Positions 1-8,529 of a stretch of 64,000 bases of DNA are shown in pieces. Source of the DNA: Pseudomonas shirazensis. GTDB taxonomy: Bacteria > Pseudomonadota > Gammaproteobacteria > Pseudomonadales > Pseudomonadaceae. Location of the stretch: NCBI RefSeq assembly GCF_014268785.2, contig NZ_JABWRD020000001.1, forward strand, positions 1,935,001 through 1,999,000, given 5' to 3'. The number at the start of each line of letters is the position of its first letter. Positions within the stretch are counted from its first letter, which is position 1. A program made the position numbers and the translations under genes. A model generated the notes under the pieces. That model saw nothing but the letters and a program-made list of their open reading frames with translations, was not told the DNA's origin and did no database searches.

Positions 1-29
1 AAAGAAAACGCCCCGTCAGTGCGGGGCGT
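1..29 (-). terminator. Intrinsic terminator after tail-fibre chaperone gene
   Basis: On the minus strand an 8-bp GC stem (arms 22-29 and 8-15, loop of 6) is followed by a T-rich run (positions 7-1). It overlaps the stop codon of the chaperone gene and closes the baseplate/fibre transcription unit. Confidence 0.85.
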
Positions 30-427
30 CATAGGGCGTAAGTGTCAATCCAGCCCGGCAACGGCGGACGCTGCAGCGGATCAGGAAAGAACTCTGAAAC
101 AGGCCAGTCGCGCAGCTTCTGCAGGTAGGCCAGAAACTCGTCAAACCGCTCAGTGCTAAGGGTTGTTGGACGCCCCAGATCCTGCTCGTCCCGGTGACGA
201 TCACGAAGCCACTGACGGGCGGCAAGCTCGCCGTCTCGCCATTGCCGTTCGGCGCTCTTACGCTGCTCCAGCGTCTCCACCTTCTCGGCAAAAACGCCAT
301 TCTCGAAAACCCAGCCGGCCCGCGTCGGCGCCGGACAAGGCCGCCACTTGAGGTCGGGGTGAAAGCGCCCCTCAGGATCAACGTCGGTCGTCTCAAGCAC
401 CTGACCGTCTTGTATCAATGCCCACAT
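29..427 (-). CDS. Tail fibre assembly chaperone
   Basis: A 132-residue protein directly after the tail fibre gene. The N-terminal part (residues 1-45) is a small beta-type module with the tryptophan in KWRPCPAP. The C-terminal part has the pattern ELAARQWLRDRHRDEQ followed by LRDWP and FPD, typical of Pseudomonas phage tail-fibre chaperones and assembly proteins. Such proteins help the fibre trimer fold and usually act only with their own fibre. The start at 427 was chosen because it lies 10 bp after the fibre stop; a longer reading frame would run back into the fibre gene. Function is inferred from sequence pattern and position. Confidence 0.8.
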   Translation of the reverse strand: MWALIQDGQVLETTDVDPEGRFHPDLKWRPCPAPTRAGWVFENGVFAEKVETLEQRKSAERQWRDGELAARQWLRDRHRDEQDLGRPTTLSTERFDEFLAYLQKLRDWPVSEFFPDPLQRPPLPGWIDTYAL

Positions 428-437
428 GATCCGGCTC

Positions 438-2966
438 CTAGTAAGTGATGAATACGCAGCCGTCTGCGCCTGGCTGAGACTGGTTACTGGTGCGGCCACC
501 GCCGCCCATGCCAGGCTGGCTTGGTGTGGTTGAGTTACTTGTGGCAAAGATGCTCTCACCACCCCCGCCAGCGCCGCCCAAGGCGTAAGTACCAGGAGCA
601 TTGCGCAGCGCCGGGCTACCGGAACCCATCGACATGTTTATGTCTCCGCCAGCCCCATAGCCGCCGGCTGCGCCGCTCCCCGAACTACCGCCCGCACCGC
701 CCGTAGCAGAACAGAACGTCCCGAAGGCCGATGCAGTGCCGGCATTACCCGAAGCCCCTGCAGCGGATACCGCTGCGCCGCCGGCGCCGACAGTAATGGT
801 GATCACGGAGCCGGGCACGACATTACAAAGGCGCTTGCTGATACCCCCACCGCCGCCACCGCCAGACCCAACTTCTTGGGTACCGAAACCGCCGCTACCA
901 CCAGCGCCCCGAACCTCTACATCAACTTTGTACACGCCAGCGGGCACAGTCCATTGATAGACCCCTGCCGACCTGTAATAAACCTTCGCCCGGTAAGGCA
1001 AGTGCCTATCCGTGACCACAAGCTCCCAAGCAGACCAGACGCCCGCCGTGTTCTTTGTGCGTGTAAACGACAATGGGTTGATGCTGCCGATCAACGAATC
1101 CCAACGCTGCGAAGCCATTTTGCTGCTGCCACGCTCGATATGCTCAAGCGTGCCATTCGGGATCTGCCCAACCCCTACCAGTGCCGGATACTCGGGCTTT
1201 GTGCCCGTAGTGCCGGCACTGATCATATAGAGGCCACTGACAGTGATAGCATCAATATCGCCCGCGAAATTTACCGCCGAAGCACCCCAGCCAAACGCGC
1301 CTACTGTGAGCATCGCCCCTGGGGTTACGTCCAAGGGAGTGGCCTGCTTCGGTGTGTTCAGGCTTGTCCAGAGCTGCGCCCAGTCACTCCAAACGCCAGC
1401 AGTATTGCGAGTGCGAATAAAGGTAAGCGGTACGACCGTGGTTACAAGAGAATCCCAGATCTGGGTGGCCATATTGCCACTCCAGCGCTCAAGGTGAAGG
1501 ACGTTACCGTTCGGAATCGCCCCCACCCCCAGGCCTTCTGGAAAAACCGGCTTGGTGCCAATGGTGGTGCCGGTCACCATGTACGAGCCACCCTCAACGA
1601 TATTGTTGATGTTGGCGGCCACGTTCTCGCCACTAGCCGCACCCCACCCATAACGCGCCATCGCCGCCCGTACAAATGCCGTGCTCGCTGCAGACGTATC
1701 GTTGTCGGTTGCTGCAGCTGTCGGCACCTTGGGATCGCCAGTAAAGACTGGGCTTGCCAATGGAGCCTTGAGCGCTAACGCGTTGGTGACGGTCGTAGCG
1801 AAATTCGGATCGTTACCCAGCGCCGCCGCCAGTTCGTTCAACGTATCCAGCGCGCCGGGTGAGGACGCTATCAGGGCGGCAATTGCGGACTGTACAAATG
1901 CCGCAGTGGCCAATTGGGCGGTATTGGTACCGGCAGCCGGCGTCGGCGCCGTTGGCACGCCGGTCAGGGCCGGGCTGGCCAGTGCCGCCTTGAGGGACAA
2001 CGCTTGGTCAATCTGGGTCTTCGTGTACACATCGGTCAGGCCGTAGCCGGCAACCGTGGTCGGGTTGCTCGCAGCGGTTACGCGCCCGTAGGCGTCGACC
2101 GTCACGCTGCGATAAGTACCAGCGGCCACACCAGTGCGGCCAAAAGCCATTTCAAACACCAGCGCCGTGACGCCAAGGGTAATGGCGGCATCAGTCACCA
2201 GTTGCCAGGCGCTGTCACCATTGACCGTGCCCCGCTCAACTAGGACCAGTATGCCCGGCGTTACCTTGGTACTTGTGTCAGCGTCGGTGCAGCGCGTCCA
2301 GGCGCCGCCGGCGACAACCAGGTACAGGCCGTTATCCTTGGCGGCAGCCTGATTTTTCACCAGCACCCGCGCCCCAGCCGTGAGCGGCACGCCGTCGACC
2401 GTCTGCAGGCCGCTCAGTGTGATCGCGGCGGTGGTAGCAGCAAGAACAGAGTATTTGAAGTCCTGCCGGGCCAGTTCCTCTGTCACCCATTCCCGCGTGG
2501 CCAGCACAACGCTTGGGTCAATCTTTAGCTGCACGTTGCTGGCACTCTTGACCAGCAGATTCAGGCGCAGTACCTGCGTGCGCCCAGACCCCTGACTCAT
2601 CAGCGGCTTGAAGGTAGGCGGGCAGTTGGCCACCGCCACCATGTCGCCGTCCGCATCGTAAAGAGCGATTTCGCGAATCCACTTACCGCCCACGTCGGCG
2701 GGAATGATCTGCTCAGCGATGATCACCGCCGCGTTGTTGGGGTCGACCTTCAACTGGTTCAGCGGCGCGCGGCGCCACTCGCTCAGCAGCGCCCTTTGAC
2801 TTGAGTTCGGCATGGGCAGCGGCGGATTGTCCAAGCCGGCAGGGTTGCCGTCACCCACCCCCATCTGCGAAAAGGTCCAAGCAATGCCCAGGGCATCCGC
2901 ATTGGCCTGCTTGGCGGCCCCGACGTCAGTCAGGATCGCGTAGAACTGCGAGGTCTGGTCAACCAT
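438..2966 (-). CDS. Tail fibre protein with two pyocin-knob repeats and a glycine-rich tip
   Basis: An 842-residue receptor-binding fibre. The N-terminal region (about 1-160, beginning MVDQTSQFYAILTDVG) matches the P2-gpH-type collar domain that anchors the fibre to the baseplate. The middle holds phage tail repeats of the pattern APLASPVFTGDPKVPT...AFV. Two tandem knob modules follow, each with the pattern WGA...GxYMxxxGTTGTKP...RWDSL...FxRTxNTAGVWSxW. The last 130 residues are extremely glycine-rich and probably form the host-contacting tip. The start at 2966 overlaps the stop of the preceding tail protein I gene by 8 bp; a longer frame upstream lies inside that gene. The receptor is unknown. 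Confidence 0.9.
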   Translation of the reverse strand: MVDQTSQFYAILTDVGAAKQANADALGIAWTFSQMGVGDGNPAGLDNPPLPMPNSSQRALLSEWRRAPLNQLKVDPNNAAVIIAEQIIPADVGGKWIREIALYDADGDMVAVANCPPTFKPLMSQGSGRTQVLRLNLLVKSASNVQLKIDPSVVLATREWVTEELARQDFKYSVLAATTAAITLSGLQTVDGVPLTAGARVLVKNQAAAKDNGLYLVVAGGAWTRCTDADTSTKVTPGILVLVERGTVNGDSAWQLVTDAAITLGVTALVFEMAFGRTGVAAGTYRSVTVDAYGRVTAASNPTTVAGYGLTDVYTKTQIDQALSLKAALASPALTGVPTAPTPAAGTNTAQLATAAFVQSAIAALIASSPGALDTLNELAAALGNDPNFATTVTNALALKAPLASPVFTGDPKVPTAAATDNDTSAASTAFVRAAMARYGWGAASGENVAANINNIVEGGSYMVTGTTIGTKPVFPEGLGVGAIPNGNVLHLERWSGNMATQIWDSLVTTVVPLTFIRTRNTAGVWSDWAQLWTSLNTPKQATPLDVTPGAMLTVGAFGWGASAVNFAGDIDAITVSGLYMISAGTTGTKPEYPALVGVGQIPNGTLEHIERGSSKMASQRWDSLIGSINPLSFTRTKNTAGVWSAWELVVTDRHLPYRAKVYYRSAGVYQWTVPAGVYKVDVEVRGAGGSGGFGTQEVGSGGGGGGGISKRLCNVVPGSVITITVGAGGAAVSAAGASGNAGTASAFGTFCSATGGAGGSSGSGAAGGYGAGGDINMSMGSGSPALRNAPGTYALGGAGGGGESIFATSNSTTPSQPGMGGGGRTSNQSQPGADGCVFITY

Positions 2967-3567
2967 AGTTAACGTCCAGATAGTCAATAGTGTGATCACG
3001 ACCGCCACGCCCAATCTCGCCACTGACATCGAGGTCAACAGCTTGCGGCGGGTATATGTCGAGTTCTTCGCCGTCATAGACGGCCGTGGCCAGGCAAAAG
3101 CTGCCCGTGGCTTCCAAGCTGATGGCCAGGCCGACCATGTGCCGGCTGACTGGCCGGGCGTCATCGATCAGCGCGGTAAGCTCTTGATAGGTTTCCTCGC
3201 TGATGCCCTCATCAGCCACGCCGACCTTTAACGCGAAGGTGCCCGGCACCCCTTCGGGCACCGTCTGCCACCACTCCACAATCTCGATCAGGTAGCCGAA
3301 CGGCTCCACCACGCGGCGCAGCGCGCCGATGGTTCCCTTGCGAGAGTGGACGAGGTACGCCGAGCGGATCACCGAGCGCTTGACCGCCTCCGGCCACTCG
3401 TCATCCCAACGATCCACCGACCACGCCCAAGCGAGCTGGTACAGCAGATGCGCTGGGCAGGTGTCGGGGTTGTACAAGGTGCGCAGGGTGATCTTGGTCC
3501 GGTCGATTGCAACCGAGCCGAGGGCGCGCTCCAGCGGCGTGCTGTTATTGGGCAGCAGCGCCGTCAT
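2959..3567 (-). CDS. Phage tail protein I (P2 gpI-like baseplate protein)
   Basis: A 202-residue baseplate wedge component of contractile-tailed phages. The N-terminus reads LLPNNSTPLERALG, followed by CPAHLLYQLAWAWSVDRWD and RKGTIGALRRVVEPFG, all typical of the P2 gpI family. It joins baseplate and fibre and lies in the classic order V, W, J, I, fibre. The ATG at 3567 sits in an ATGA overlap with the stop of the J gene, so translation is probably coupled. Confidence 0.9.
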   Translation of the reverse strand: MTALLPNNSTPLERALGSVAIDRTKITLRTLYNPDTCPAHLLYQLAWAWSVDRWDDEWPEAVKRSVIRSAYLVHSRKGTIGALRRVVEPFGYLIEIVEWWQTVPEGVPGTFALKVGVADEGISEETYQELTALIDDARPVSRHMVGLAISLEATGSFCLATAVYDGEELDIYPPQAVDLDVSGEIGRGGRDHTIDYLDVNYG

Positions 3568-4448
3568 GGCAGGACACCCCGCGTTACGGTAACGGCGGTG
3601 CACCAGGCGGCTTGTGCCTTGGTTGGGCGGATATCCACCCAGTCGTTAATTTCCACGCGCTTGACGCCGGCAACGTGCAACTGGGCGTCAATGGCCGACC
3701 GAGACACCTCCACACCGAGCCGCTTGCGCGGGTTCTTCCAGGCTTCCAGACGACTCTTGGCCTCAGACAGCACTGCCTCACCCTCCGGACCGTTGCCGGC
3801 GAGGTAAACCACGGCATTGATCTGGTAAGGCAGGATCTGCGCGCTACGCACGTTGACCCGATCCGCGACCGGGCGCACGTCGTCGTCGTTGACGGCAGCG
3901 GCGACCGTGGCCAGCAGCTCGGCGTCGGCACTGCCGTTTCCATCCAGGCTTAAGACTGTCAGGTCGACCACCGCAGGCGACGGGCTTTCGGCCGTGGCAT
4001 CAGCCACCAACCCCGACGCGTTACGGGCGTGCAGGATGTAGCTGTTTCGGGGGCCGGCCGTGGTCAGGCCTTCATAGACCAGCTGCACCCGCTCGCGCAG
4101 GGCGTCGTCTTCCTCCAGCACCTCGGGCACCGGCGGTACCGCGGTCAAATCCTCGGCCTGCACCACCAGGCGACCAAGCTCGACGTTGGCCGCCAGATGA
4201 TCCAGATCCGCACCCTTGGCGTAGGCCAGCAACAGCGCTTTGGCGGCGTCATTGACCCGCGCCCGGTCTTGCACGCGAAGATAGGCGATCAGCTCCAGCA
4301 GCTTGACCACCGGCTCACTCTCAAGCGGCGCCGTCCAGTTGTCGCCCAGGTACTCGCGAAACTGGACCAGCAGCCCCTCATAAGTGGCTTCGATATCGAG
4401 GCTTTCCAGCACCTGCGGCGCCGGCAGCGCCGCCAAGTCAATTGTCAT
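3564..4448 (-). CDS. Baseplate assembly protein J (P2 gpJ-like)
   Basis: A 294-residue baseplate wedge protein of the gpJ/Mu gp47 family, usual length about 300. The N-terminus reads IDLAALPAPQVLESLDIEATYE; the middle has YAKGADLDHLAANVELGR and a region with EEDDALRERVQL. It forms the peripheral part of the contractile-tail baseplate with gpI and gpW. ATGA overlaps on both sides (4445-4448 and 3564-3567) place it in a translationally coupled W-J-I block. Confidence 0.93.
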   Translation of the reverse strand: MTIDLAALPAPQVLESLDIEATYEGLLVQFREYLGDNWTAPLESEPVVKLLELIAYLRVQDRARVNDAAKALLLAYAKGADLDHLAANVELGRLVVQAEDLTAVPPVPEVLEEDDALRERVQLVYEGLTTAGPRNSYILHARNASGLVADATAESPSPAVVDLTVLSLDGNGSADAELLATVAAAVNDDDVRPVADRVNVRSAQILPYQINAVVYLAGNGPEGEAVLSEAKSRLEAWKNPRKRLGVEVSRSAIDAQLHVAGVKRVEINDWVDIRPTKAQAAWCTAVTVTRGVLP

Positions 4449-4771
4449 GCGCTCACCTCAATGACGCTGCTGTCGCCCAGGTATGCCCCGGTCAACTGCA
4501 TAGTGATTCTCCCATCCACAACGGCCGTCACCCGGACCCGCTCCAAACTAAAGCGCGGCTCCCAGCGGCCAAGGGCGCGAGCGACCTCGGCCTGTACAGC
4601 GCTTTTCCAACCGTCGTTTACCGGCAGGTCGACGTAACGACGCAGGCGACTGCCGTAGTCCGGGCGTATCCGGCGGCTGCCGATCGGCGTCGTCAGAATG
4701 TCTTCAATGGACTGCCGCAGATGGTCCAGGCCTGACAGCGGCGCCCCTGTGCGGCGATCCATTCCGATCAT
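4445..4771 (-). CDS. Baseplate assembly protein W (gp25-like)
   Basis: A 108-residue protein of the P2 gpW / T4 gp25 lysozyme-like wedge family. The signature is in the first half: DHLRQSIEDILTTPIGSRRIRPDYGS. This family nucleates sheath assembly on the baseplate. Its length is normal. It starts just after a 67-residue small gene and ends in an ATGA overlap with gene J. Confidence 0.92.
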   Translation of the reverse strand: MIGMDRRTGAPLSGLDHLRQSIEDILTTPIGSRRIRPDYGSRLRRYVDLPVNDGWKSAVQAEVARALGRWEPRFSLERVRVTAVVDGRITMQLTGAYLGDSSVIEVSA

Positions 4772-4775
4772 GGGG

Positions 4776-4979
4776 TTACGCCTCCAGGCGCTGGAAATCC
4801 TTGCGGGCGTCCAGATAGGCCTGTGCCTCGGTGTCGGCGCCGTCGACCTCGATCCGGGCGCGGATCACTTTCAGCTCGCGGCCGCCGTCCATGAACAGCG
4901 AGCGCGAGGCGTTGACCTTGTCGCAATAGACGACCGTCGCCAGCGCACCAGGCGCAGCGGTTTCTTTCTTGGTAGCCAT
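4776..4979 (-). CDS. Small phage protein between baseplate V and W
   Basis: A 67-residue protein beginning MATKKETAAPGALATVVYCD, with no recognised domain. It sits between the spike (V) and wedge (W) genes, where P2 itself has no gene. A GGGG purine tract lies about 10 bp before the ATG, and the stop is 4 bp before gene W. An intrinsic-terminator-like hairpin separates it from gene V. It may be a baseplate accessory protein, but only position supports that. Confidence 0.65.
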   Translation of the reverse strand: MATKKETAAPGALATVVYCDKVNASRSLFMDGGRELKVIRARIEVDGADTEAQAYLDARKDFQRLEA

Positions 4980-4994
4980 GGTTTCCCCAGGTAT

Positions 4995-5019
4995 GAAAAA
5001 GCCCGCTCAATGGCGGGCT
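4995..5019 (-). terminator. Terminator-like hairpin between baseplate V and the small gene
   Basis: A 7-bp GC stem (arms 5013-5019 and 5000-5006, loop of 6) is followed on the minus strand by five Ts (4999-4995). It begins directly after the stop codon of gene V, although the operon continues downstream. Confidence 0.7.
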
Positions 5020-5020
5020 G

Positions 5021-5623
5021 TCAGTGTTTGTGGTTTGCCGAGTTACCGCCGGCGTCCATGATCTTGCCGGCGCCGGCGATATCGCCCGTTACGGATAACG
5101 GCCCGACAATTTTTACGGCACCTTCAAGCGTGATGTTCGCGGCCTTGGCCGTGATGGCGGTCGCCTCGGCGGTCAACGTAACCGTCTTGGCCGTGATTGC
5201 ATCGTCGGTCAGTGTGGCCGACGTACCGCCCACCTTGACCAACACGGTGCCCGTAGGCAGCGTGATGGTGTAGCTCTTGGCCTGCCAGTCGTAGACCAGC
5301 GAGCCGCCATCATCAAACCGCCAGACCTCCACATGATCGCGGCTGTCCGGCTGGCTGCCGGCGTTGCCGTACAGGCCCGGTATGAACGTGCCCTGCGCGG
5401 GGTCGCCGCTGGGACTGACCAGCGCGCCCTGCTCGTTCAAGCTGGGCGCCCGCCAGTGGCGCGCCTTGCCAGCGGCCTGGCTGTGCCAGCGCACCCAGGC
5501 ACTAGTCCAGCCATCGCCATCGGACACACGCACGCGGGCGGCCTCCAGATCCACCGCGACCACGCGGCACGCCATCACCGTGCAAGCCAGCATGCGGTCA
5601 TGCTGGGCGCTTGTGTAGCTCAT
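5021..5623 (-). CDS. Baseplate spike protein V (P2 gpV-like)
   Basis: A 200-residue central spike protein. Residues about 15-110 form the OB-fold phage_base_V region. Residues 115-190 are a run of short hydrophobic repeats (ITAKTVTLTAEATAITAKAA) expected for a trimeric beta-helix needle. The last residues are NHKH: in P2 gpV, histidines of an H-x-H motif at the tip coordinate an iron ion, and the same arrangement is likely here. The start at 5623 overlaps the upstream gene by ATGA. The spike pierces the outer membrane when the sheath contracts. Confidence 0.92.
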   Translation of the reverse strand: MSYTSAQHDRMLACTVMACRVVAVDLEAARVRVSDGDGWTSAWVRWHSQAAGKARHWRAPSLNEQGALVSPSGDPAQGTFIPGLYGNAGSQPDSRDHVEVWRFDDGGSLVYDWQAKSYTITLPTGTVLVKVGGTSATLTDDAITAKTVTLTAEATAITAKAANITLEGAVKIVGPLSVTGDIAGAGKIMDAGGNSANHKH

Positions 5624-6153
5624 CCCATGGCCTCCGGTGGATCATAGGCCCCTTCGCTGCCGGAACCCGTGTCGGGGTGAAACCCAAACACAAGCGTGCC
5701 GGGAGGCTGTATTGGCCAAGGCCACTCCTCCTCGCCGAGGTAAATGATCTGAGTCCACTCGACCACCCACACGGCGTAAGCATCCAGTTCGGGGCGCGTC
5801 CAGTCTCGTTCTGCACGAATGAACTGTGAGGGCTCGACCGCCAGCCCCCACGTTTGGATCCGCAGGAGTACGGCCAACTGCGCCGCGACGAACGCGGCAA
5901 TATGCAAGCAGTTTTCTTCCTCGGCCCCGACGATCACACGCGCTTCAAAGCGAGCATCAACCGCTGTTTCCCCCGTGCCCGGATCCTTGTCGGCATCTTC
6001 AAACCCCGCCAGCTCAAGGATCACCGCAGGCGGCGTGACCACCTGAATCCCGGCAGGCATTGTTCCCACATACGCGAGGCCCGGAATTGCCTCGCTGATG
6101 TGCTGCTCAATGGCGGCGTAAATCTGGCTGAGAGGGATTGAGTCCTCATCCAT
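5620..6153 (-). CDS. Phage protein of unknown function, possibly tail-terminator-like
   Basis: A 177-residue acidic protein, MDEDSIPLSQIYAAIEQHI at the start. The N-terminal AAIEQHISEAIPG, a central ELAGFEDADKDPGTGETAVDARFEARV and a later LAVLLRIQTWG fit a small alpha/beta fold like tail-terminator or Mu gp37-type proteins, but I do not recognise it firmly. It lies between a GPZ-like protein and the spike gene, coupled to both by overlaps (8 bp and ATGA). The start at 6153 was preferred to an ATG 11 codons earlier because it gives the short overlap with the upstream stop. Confidence 0.7.
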   Translation of the reverse strand: MDEDSIPLSQIYAAIEQHISEAIPGLAYVGTMPAGIQVVTPPAVILELAGFEDADKDPGTGETAVDARFEARVIVGAEEENCLHIAAFVAAQLAVLLRIQTWGLAVEPSQFIRAERDWTRPELDAYAVWVVEWTQIIYLGEEEWPWPIQPPGTLVFGFHPDTGSGSEGAYDPPEAMG

Positions 6154-6808
6154 TGCCTGTTCTCCCCAGGTACTTGTGCAGCTCATAGTTCAGCTCCTGC
6201 TCCATCACTTCCAGCAGGCGTTGGTGAGCGCGATTGGTCCAGGTCTCGAAGTGAGGACGGACGTTGTCCAGGGTGATCTTGGCCTTGGCTAACGGGAAGC
6301 GGCTGACGTTTTCCGAGACCCACCCTGACCGTGCACCACCCGCGCCCGACACCTGGCTGTCGGGGTAATCGCTCGCGTCAAAATGCTTGCTGGCTGTGCG
6401 GATCCAGATATCAGCCTTGCCACCGTACACTCGCTTGAAAAAAGCGCCTTCGTAGCGACGGCCGGCTACCGTTACCCCAGAGCGCCCTTGCCTTGCGCGA
6501 CCAGCGCGACTGGCCTCGATGGGGTTGATGCCAAACCAAAGCCTGCCCTGCCCGTTGCCAGCGACGGGAAACGCTTTGAGCCGCTGCCTTACCGCTGCGA
6601 TGGCGATACGCTCCTGACGGCCCACTTCCCGAGCCATGTGAGTGCGAAGCCAGCGCAGCGTTTTGTTGATCGCCCTGCGCTGGGCTGCAGCCATCGCCTT
6701 GGGTACGAGCCGGGCGAAGTCAGCGAAACGCTTGATGTCTACCGCGCTGGCTTGCAGCGTGATCAGCCCGGAGCTGGCCGATTGCTTGTGATAGCTACCC
6801 ACGCTCAT
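6146..6808 (-). CDS. Minor tail protein Z-like (GPZ family)
   Basis: A 220-residue basic protein of the prophage minor tail protein Z family. Supporting stretches are AMAAAQRRAINKTLRWLRTHMAREV near residue 40-65 and FFKRVYGGKADIWIRT near 125-140. In lambda gpZ acts at the head-proximal end of the tail. It follows a gpFII-like connector gene through an ATGA overlap, the expected order for head-tail joining functions. Confidence 0.75.
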   Translation of the reverse strand: MSVGSYHKQSASSGLITLQASAVDIKRFADFARLVPKAMAAAQRRAINKTLRWLRTHMAREVGRQERIAIAAVRQRLKAFPVAGNGQGRLWFGINPIEASRAGRARQGRSGVTVAGRRYEGAFFKRVYGGKADIWIRTASKHFDASDYPDSQVSGAGGARSGWVSENVSRFPLAKAKITLDNVRPHFETWTNRAHQRLLEVMEQELNYELHKYLGRTGNG

Positions 6809-7119
6809 GGCGATTTCCTCAGCACCAGAGTGACCAGACCGTCACCGCCTGGCTCGATGTTGGTGATGGTGTAGTTCCCCCCGCCATCCTCAGCCGGCAT
6901 ATCGATGACCACCTTCTGCTTGACCTCGACACCCGCGTTGTCAGCGACGCGGATGACCAGGTGCGGCTCACGCAGGGCGGTGCGGATCTGGCCGAGCTTG
7001 GGCTGCAGCCAGGGCGCCGAGAACATGCCAATCACGTCGCGCCCCTCGATCTGCGCCGCATCGCCGAGCACCTCGAAAACCGTGTCGTCCACATCAGCAA
7101 GCAGCTCGCGGAAGCTCAC
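6805..7119 (-). CDS. Head-tail attachment protein (lambda gpFII-like)
   Basis: A 104-residue protein of the usual size for gpFII-like connectors (about 105-117). The C-terminal half, with VVIDMPAEDGGGNYTITNIEPGGDGLVTLVLRK, matches the phage-attachment fold that seals the head-tail interface. It lies immediately after the major capsid gene (2-bp gap) and before the Z-like gene, as in lambda-type head modules. Confidence 0.75.
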   Translation of the reverse strand: MSFRELLADVDDTVFEVLGDAAQIEGRDVIGMFSAPWLQPKLGQIRTALREPHLVIRVADNAGVEVKQKVVIDMPAEDGGGNYTITNIEPGGDGLVTLVLRKSP

Positions 7120-7121
7120 GA

Positions 7122-8117
7122 TCAGAGCTTCAGGTGGATGATCGCGCGGGGGCGCGTGACCATGTGCAATGGGTTGGACTGAGCTTCGCCCGCAACGCCT
7201 TTCTTGAACGGCAGGACTTCAACCTGGCCGTAGTACGGCAGGCCTTCGGTGTTCACCGTATCCATGTAGTCTGCCGGCGCAAACCGCGAGATGCAGAGGC
7301 CAGGCACGCCTTCGGGCACCAACCGAGCTTCGTCGTCCGGGATGAAAGAGGTGCCGTTGACCTTGCCGCGATACCGCTCCCACAGGATCCCGCCGAACTC
7401 GAATGCCTCCCGGCCGTCTGCGCGTAGTGCCGAGGCGTACTGGCTTCCTTCGTAGGTCTTGGCGACGCTGCGGTGATCGATCAGCGCGCGCCAGAAGTTC
7501 TTGCCACAGAACGCACGTGCCCCGCTGGTGGTGGTGGCCCCGAGTGCTTCTTCCTGCGCGTCCAGCGCCTCGACGCATTTCACGCGAACCTTAGTTTCAG
7601 CGTTCGCCAGCTCCATCTGCACCACCACGGGCTGCAGGCCGAACCGTTCAAAGATGTTCAACAGGATGGTCGTGCCGTCAGCATCAAGCACATGACCGCT
7701 CAAAGCTCCCATGCGGTGAAACTCGTGCGTCGCGTCGAGCTGCCGTCGGGCTTTGGCCAAACGCTTGTTTACAACATCCTGCACCGCCTGCAGCTCGGTT
7801 TGTGAGCCGAACGCGCGGATGCCTTGAATCTCATCAGCACGAATGGTGAACGTCTCGGGCAGATGCACCGTGTTGAACGGCAGCAGGATCCGCTTGCTGC
7901 CATTGACGATGTGGCCAGTGGTACCGCGCTCACCTGCCGGGACCAGCGCCAGGGTGTCGCCGTCTTTTTCAACCTGGACGGTCACGGTGTTGACGCCCTC
8001 TTCTTCAAACAGCCCCAGCTCAGCCAGTCGGCCTGGCACAAAGGGCTGCTCGTTGATCGCGGCGGTCAGCGCGGGCACGGTAAAGGCGTTTTCTTCAAAA
8101 ATCTCGATGGCAGCCAT
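7122..8117 (-). CDS. Major capsid protein (lambda gpE-like)
   Basis: A 331-residue capsid subunit, close to lambda gpE (341). Typical stretches are FTVPALTAAINEQPFVPGRLAELGLF at the start, then LPETFTIRADEIQGIRAFGS and the C-terminal FVPDDEARLVPEGVP-like segment (here FIPDDEARLVPEGVPGL). The ATG at 8117 is preceded by a strong GGAGG site, better than an ATG seven codons upstream. It builds the icosahedral shell stabilised by the decoration protein encoded just upstream. Confidence 0.93.
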   Translation of the reverse strand: MAAIEIFEENAFTVPALTAAINEQPFVPGRLAELGLFEEEGVNTVTVQVEKDGDTLALVPAGERGTTGHIVNGSKRILLPFNTVHLPETFTIRADEIQGIRAFGSQTELQAVQDVVNKRLAKARRQLDATHEFHRMGALSGHVLDADGTTILLNIFERFGLQPVVVQMELANAETKVRVKCVEALDAQEEALGATTTSGARAFCGKNFWRALIDHRSVAKTYEGSQYASALRADGREAFEFGGILWERYRGKVNGTSFIPDDEARLVPEGVPGLCISRFAPADYMDTVNTEGLPYYGQVEVLPFKKGVAGEAQSNPLHMVTRPRAIIHLKL

Positions 8118-8136
8118 GAAGGCCCTCCAGTAATGC

Positions 8137-8161
8137 AAAACCCCGCACAGCGGCGGGGTTT
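8137..8161 (-). terminator. Terminator-like hairpin between decoration and major capsid genes
   Basis: A 9-bp stem (arms 8153-8161 and 8138-8146, loop of 6) with an A/T flank reading as a T-run on the minus strand. It is 20 bp from the capsid ATG, so it may set the ratio of decoration to capsid transcript, or shield an mRNA end. Confidence 0.65.
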
Positions 8162-8179
8162 GGTTGGGTTCTGCTCGCC

Positions 8180-8527
8180 TCAGCGAACGATGATGAAGTG
8201 GCTGGCCAGCGCCTTCTCGGCATCCAGATCCAGTCCGGTGAGCAGTGACGCGGTAACCTCTGCCAAGCGCACAACGGCGCGTCCTCGGCGCTCCTCATCG
8301 GAGGCCGGGACGCCGGCAAACAAAATGCACTTGGCGGCCTCGCTGCCATCCTCGGCGTTCGGATCGTAGGCAGTCAGCAGCCCACTCGCGGTGATCTGGC
8401 CGAGGACCTGCCCAGCCGGCAGTGCCACACCAGCCGCCAATGCGATGGCCTCGCGCGAGATCTTGCCGGCTCCCTCGGACAGGAGAAATTCACCGGCATG
8501 CACCGGTTCTACATAGGTCTTGCTCAT
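8180..8527 (-). CDS. Head decoration protein (lambda gpD-like)
   Basis: A 115-residue protein, the same size as lambda gpD (110). It has the family's EFLLSEGAGKISREAIALAAG segment near the N-terminus and LTAYDPNAEDGSEAAKCILFAG in the middle. Trimers clamp the expanded capsid at its three-fold axes. It lies between protease and major capsid genes in the lambda order C-D-E. Confidence 0.92.
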   Translation of the reverse strand: MSKTYVEPVHAGEFLLSEGAGKISREAIALAAGVALPAGQVLGQITASGLLTAYDPNAEDGSEAAKCILFAGVPASDEERRGRAVVRLAEVTASLLTGLDLDAEKALASHFIIVR

Positions 8528-8529
8528 GT

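Noticed and set aside
876..1778. 300-codon plus-strand frame opposite the tail fibre
   Set aside because: Antisense to a well-supported fibre gene; no phage protein pattern.
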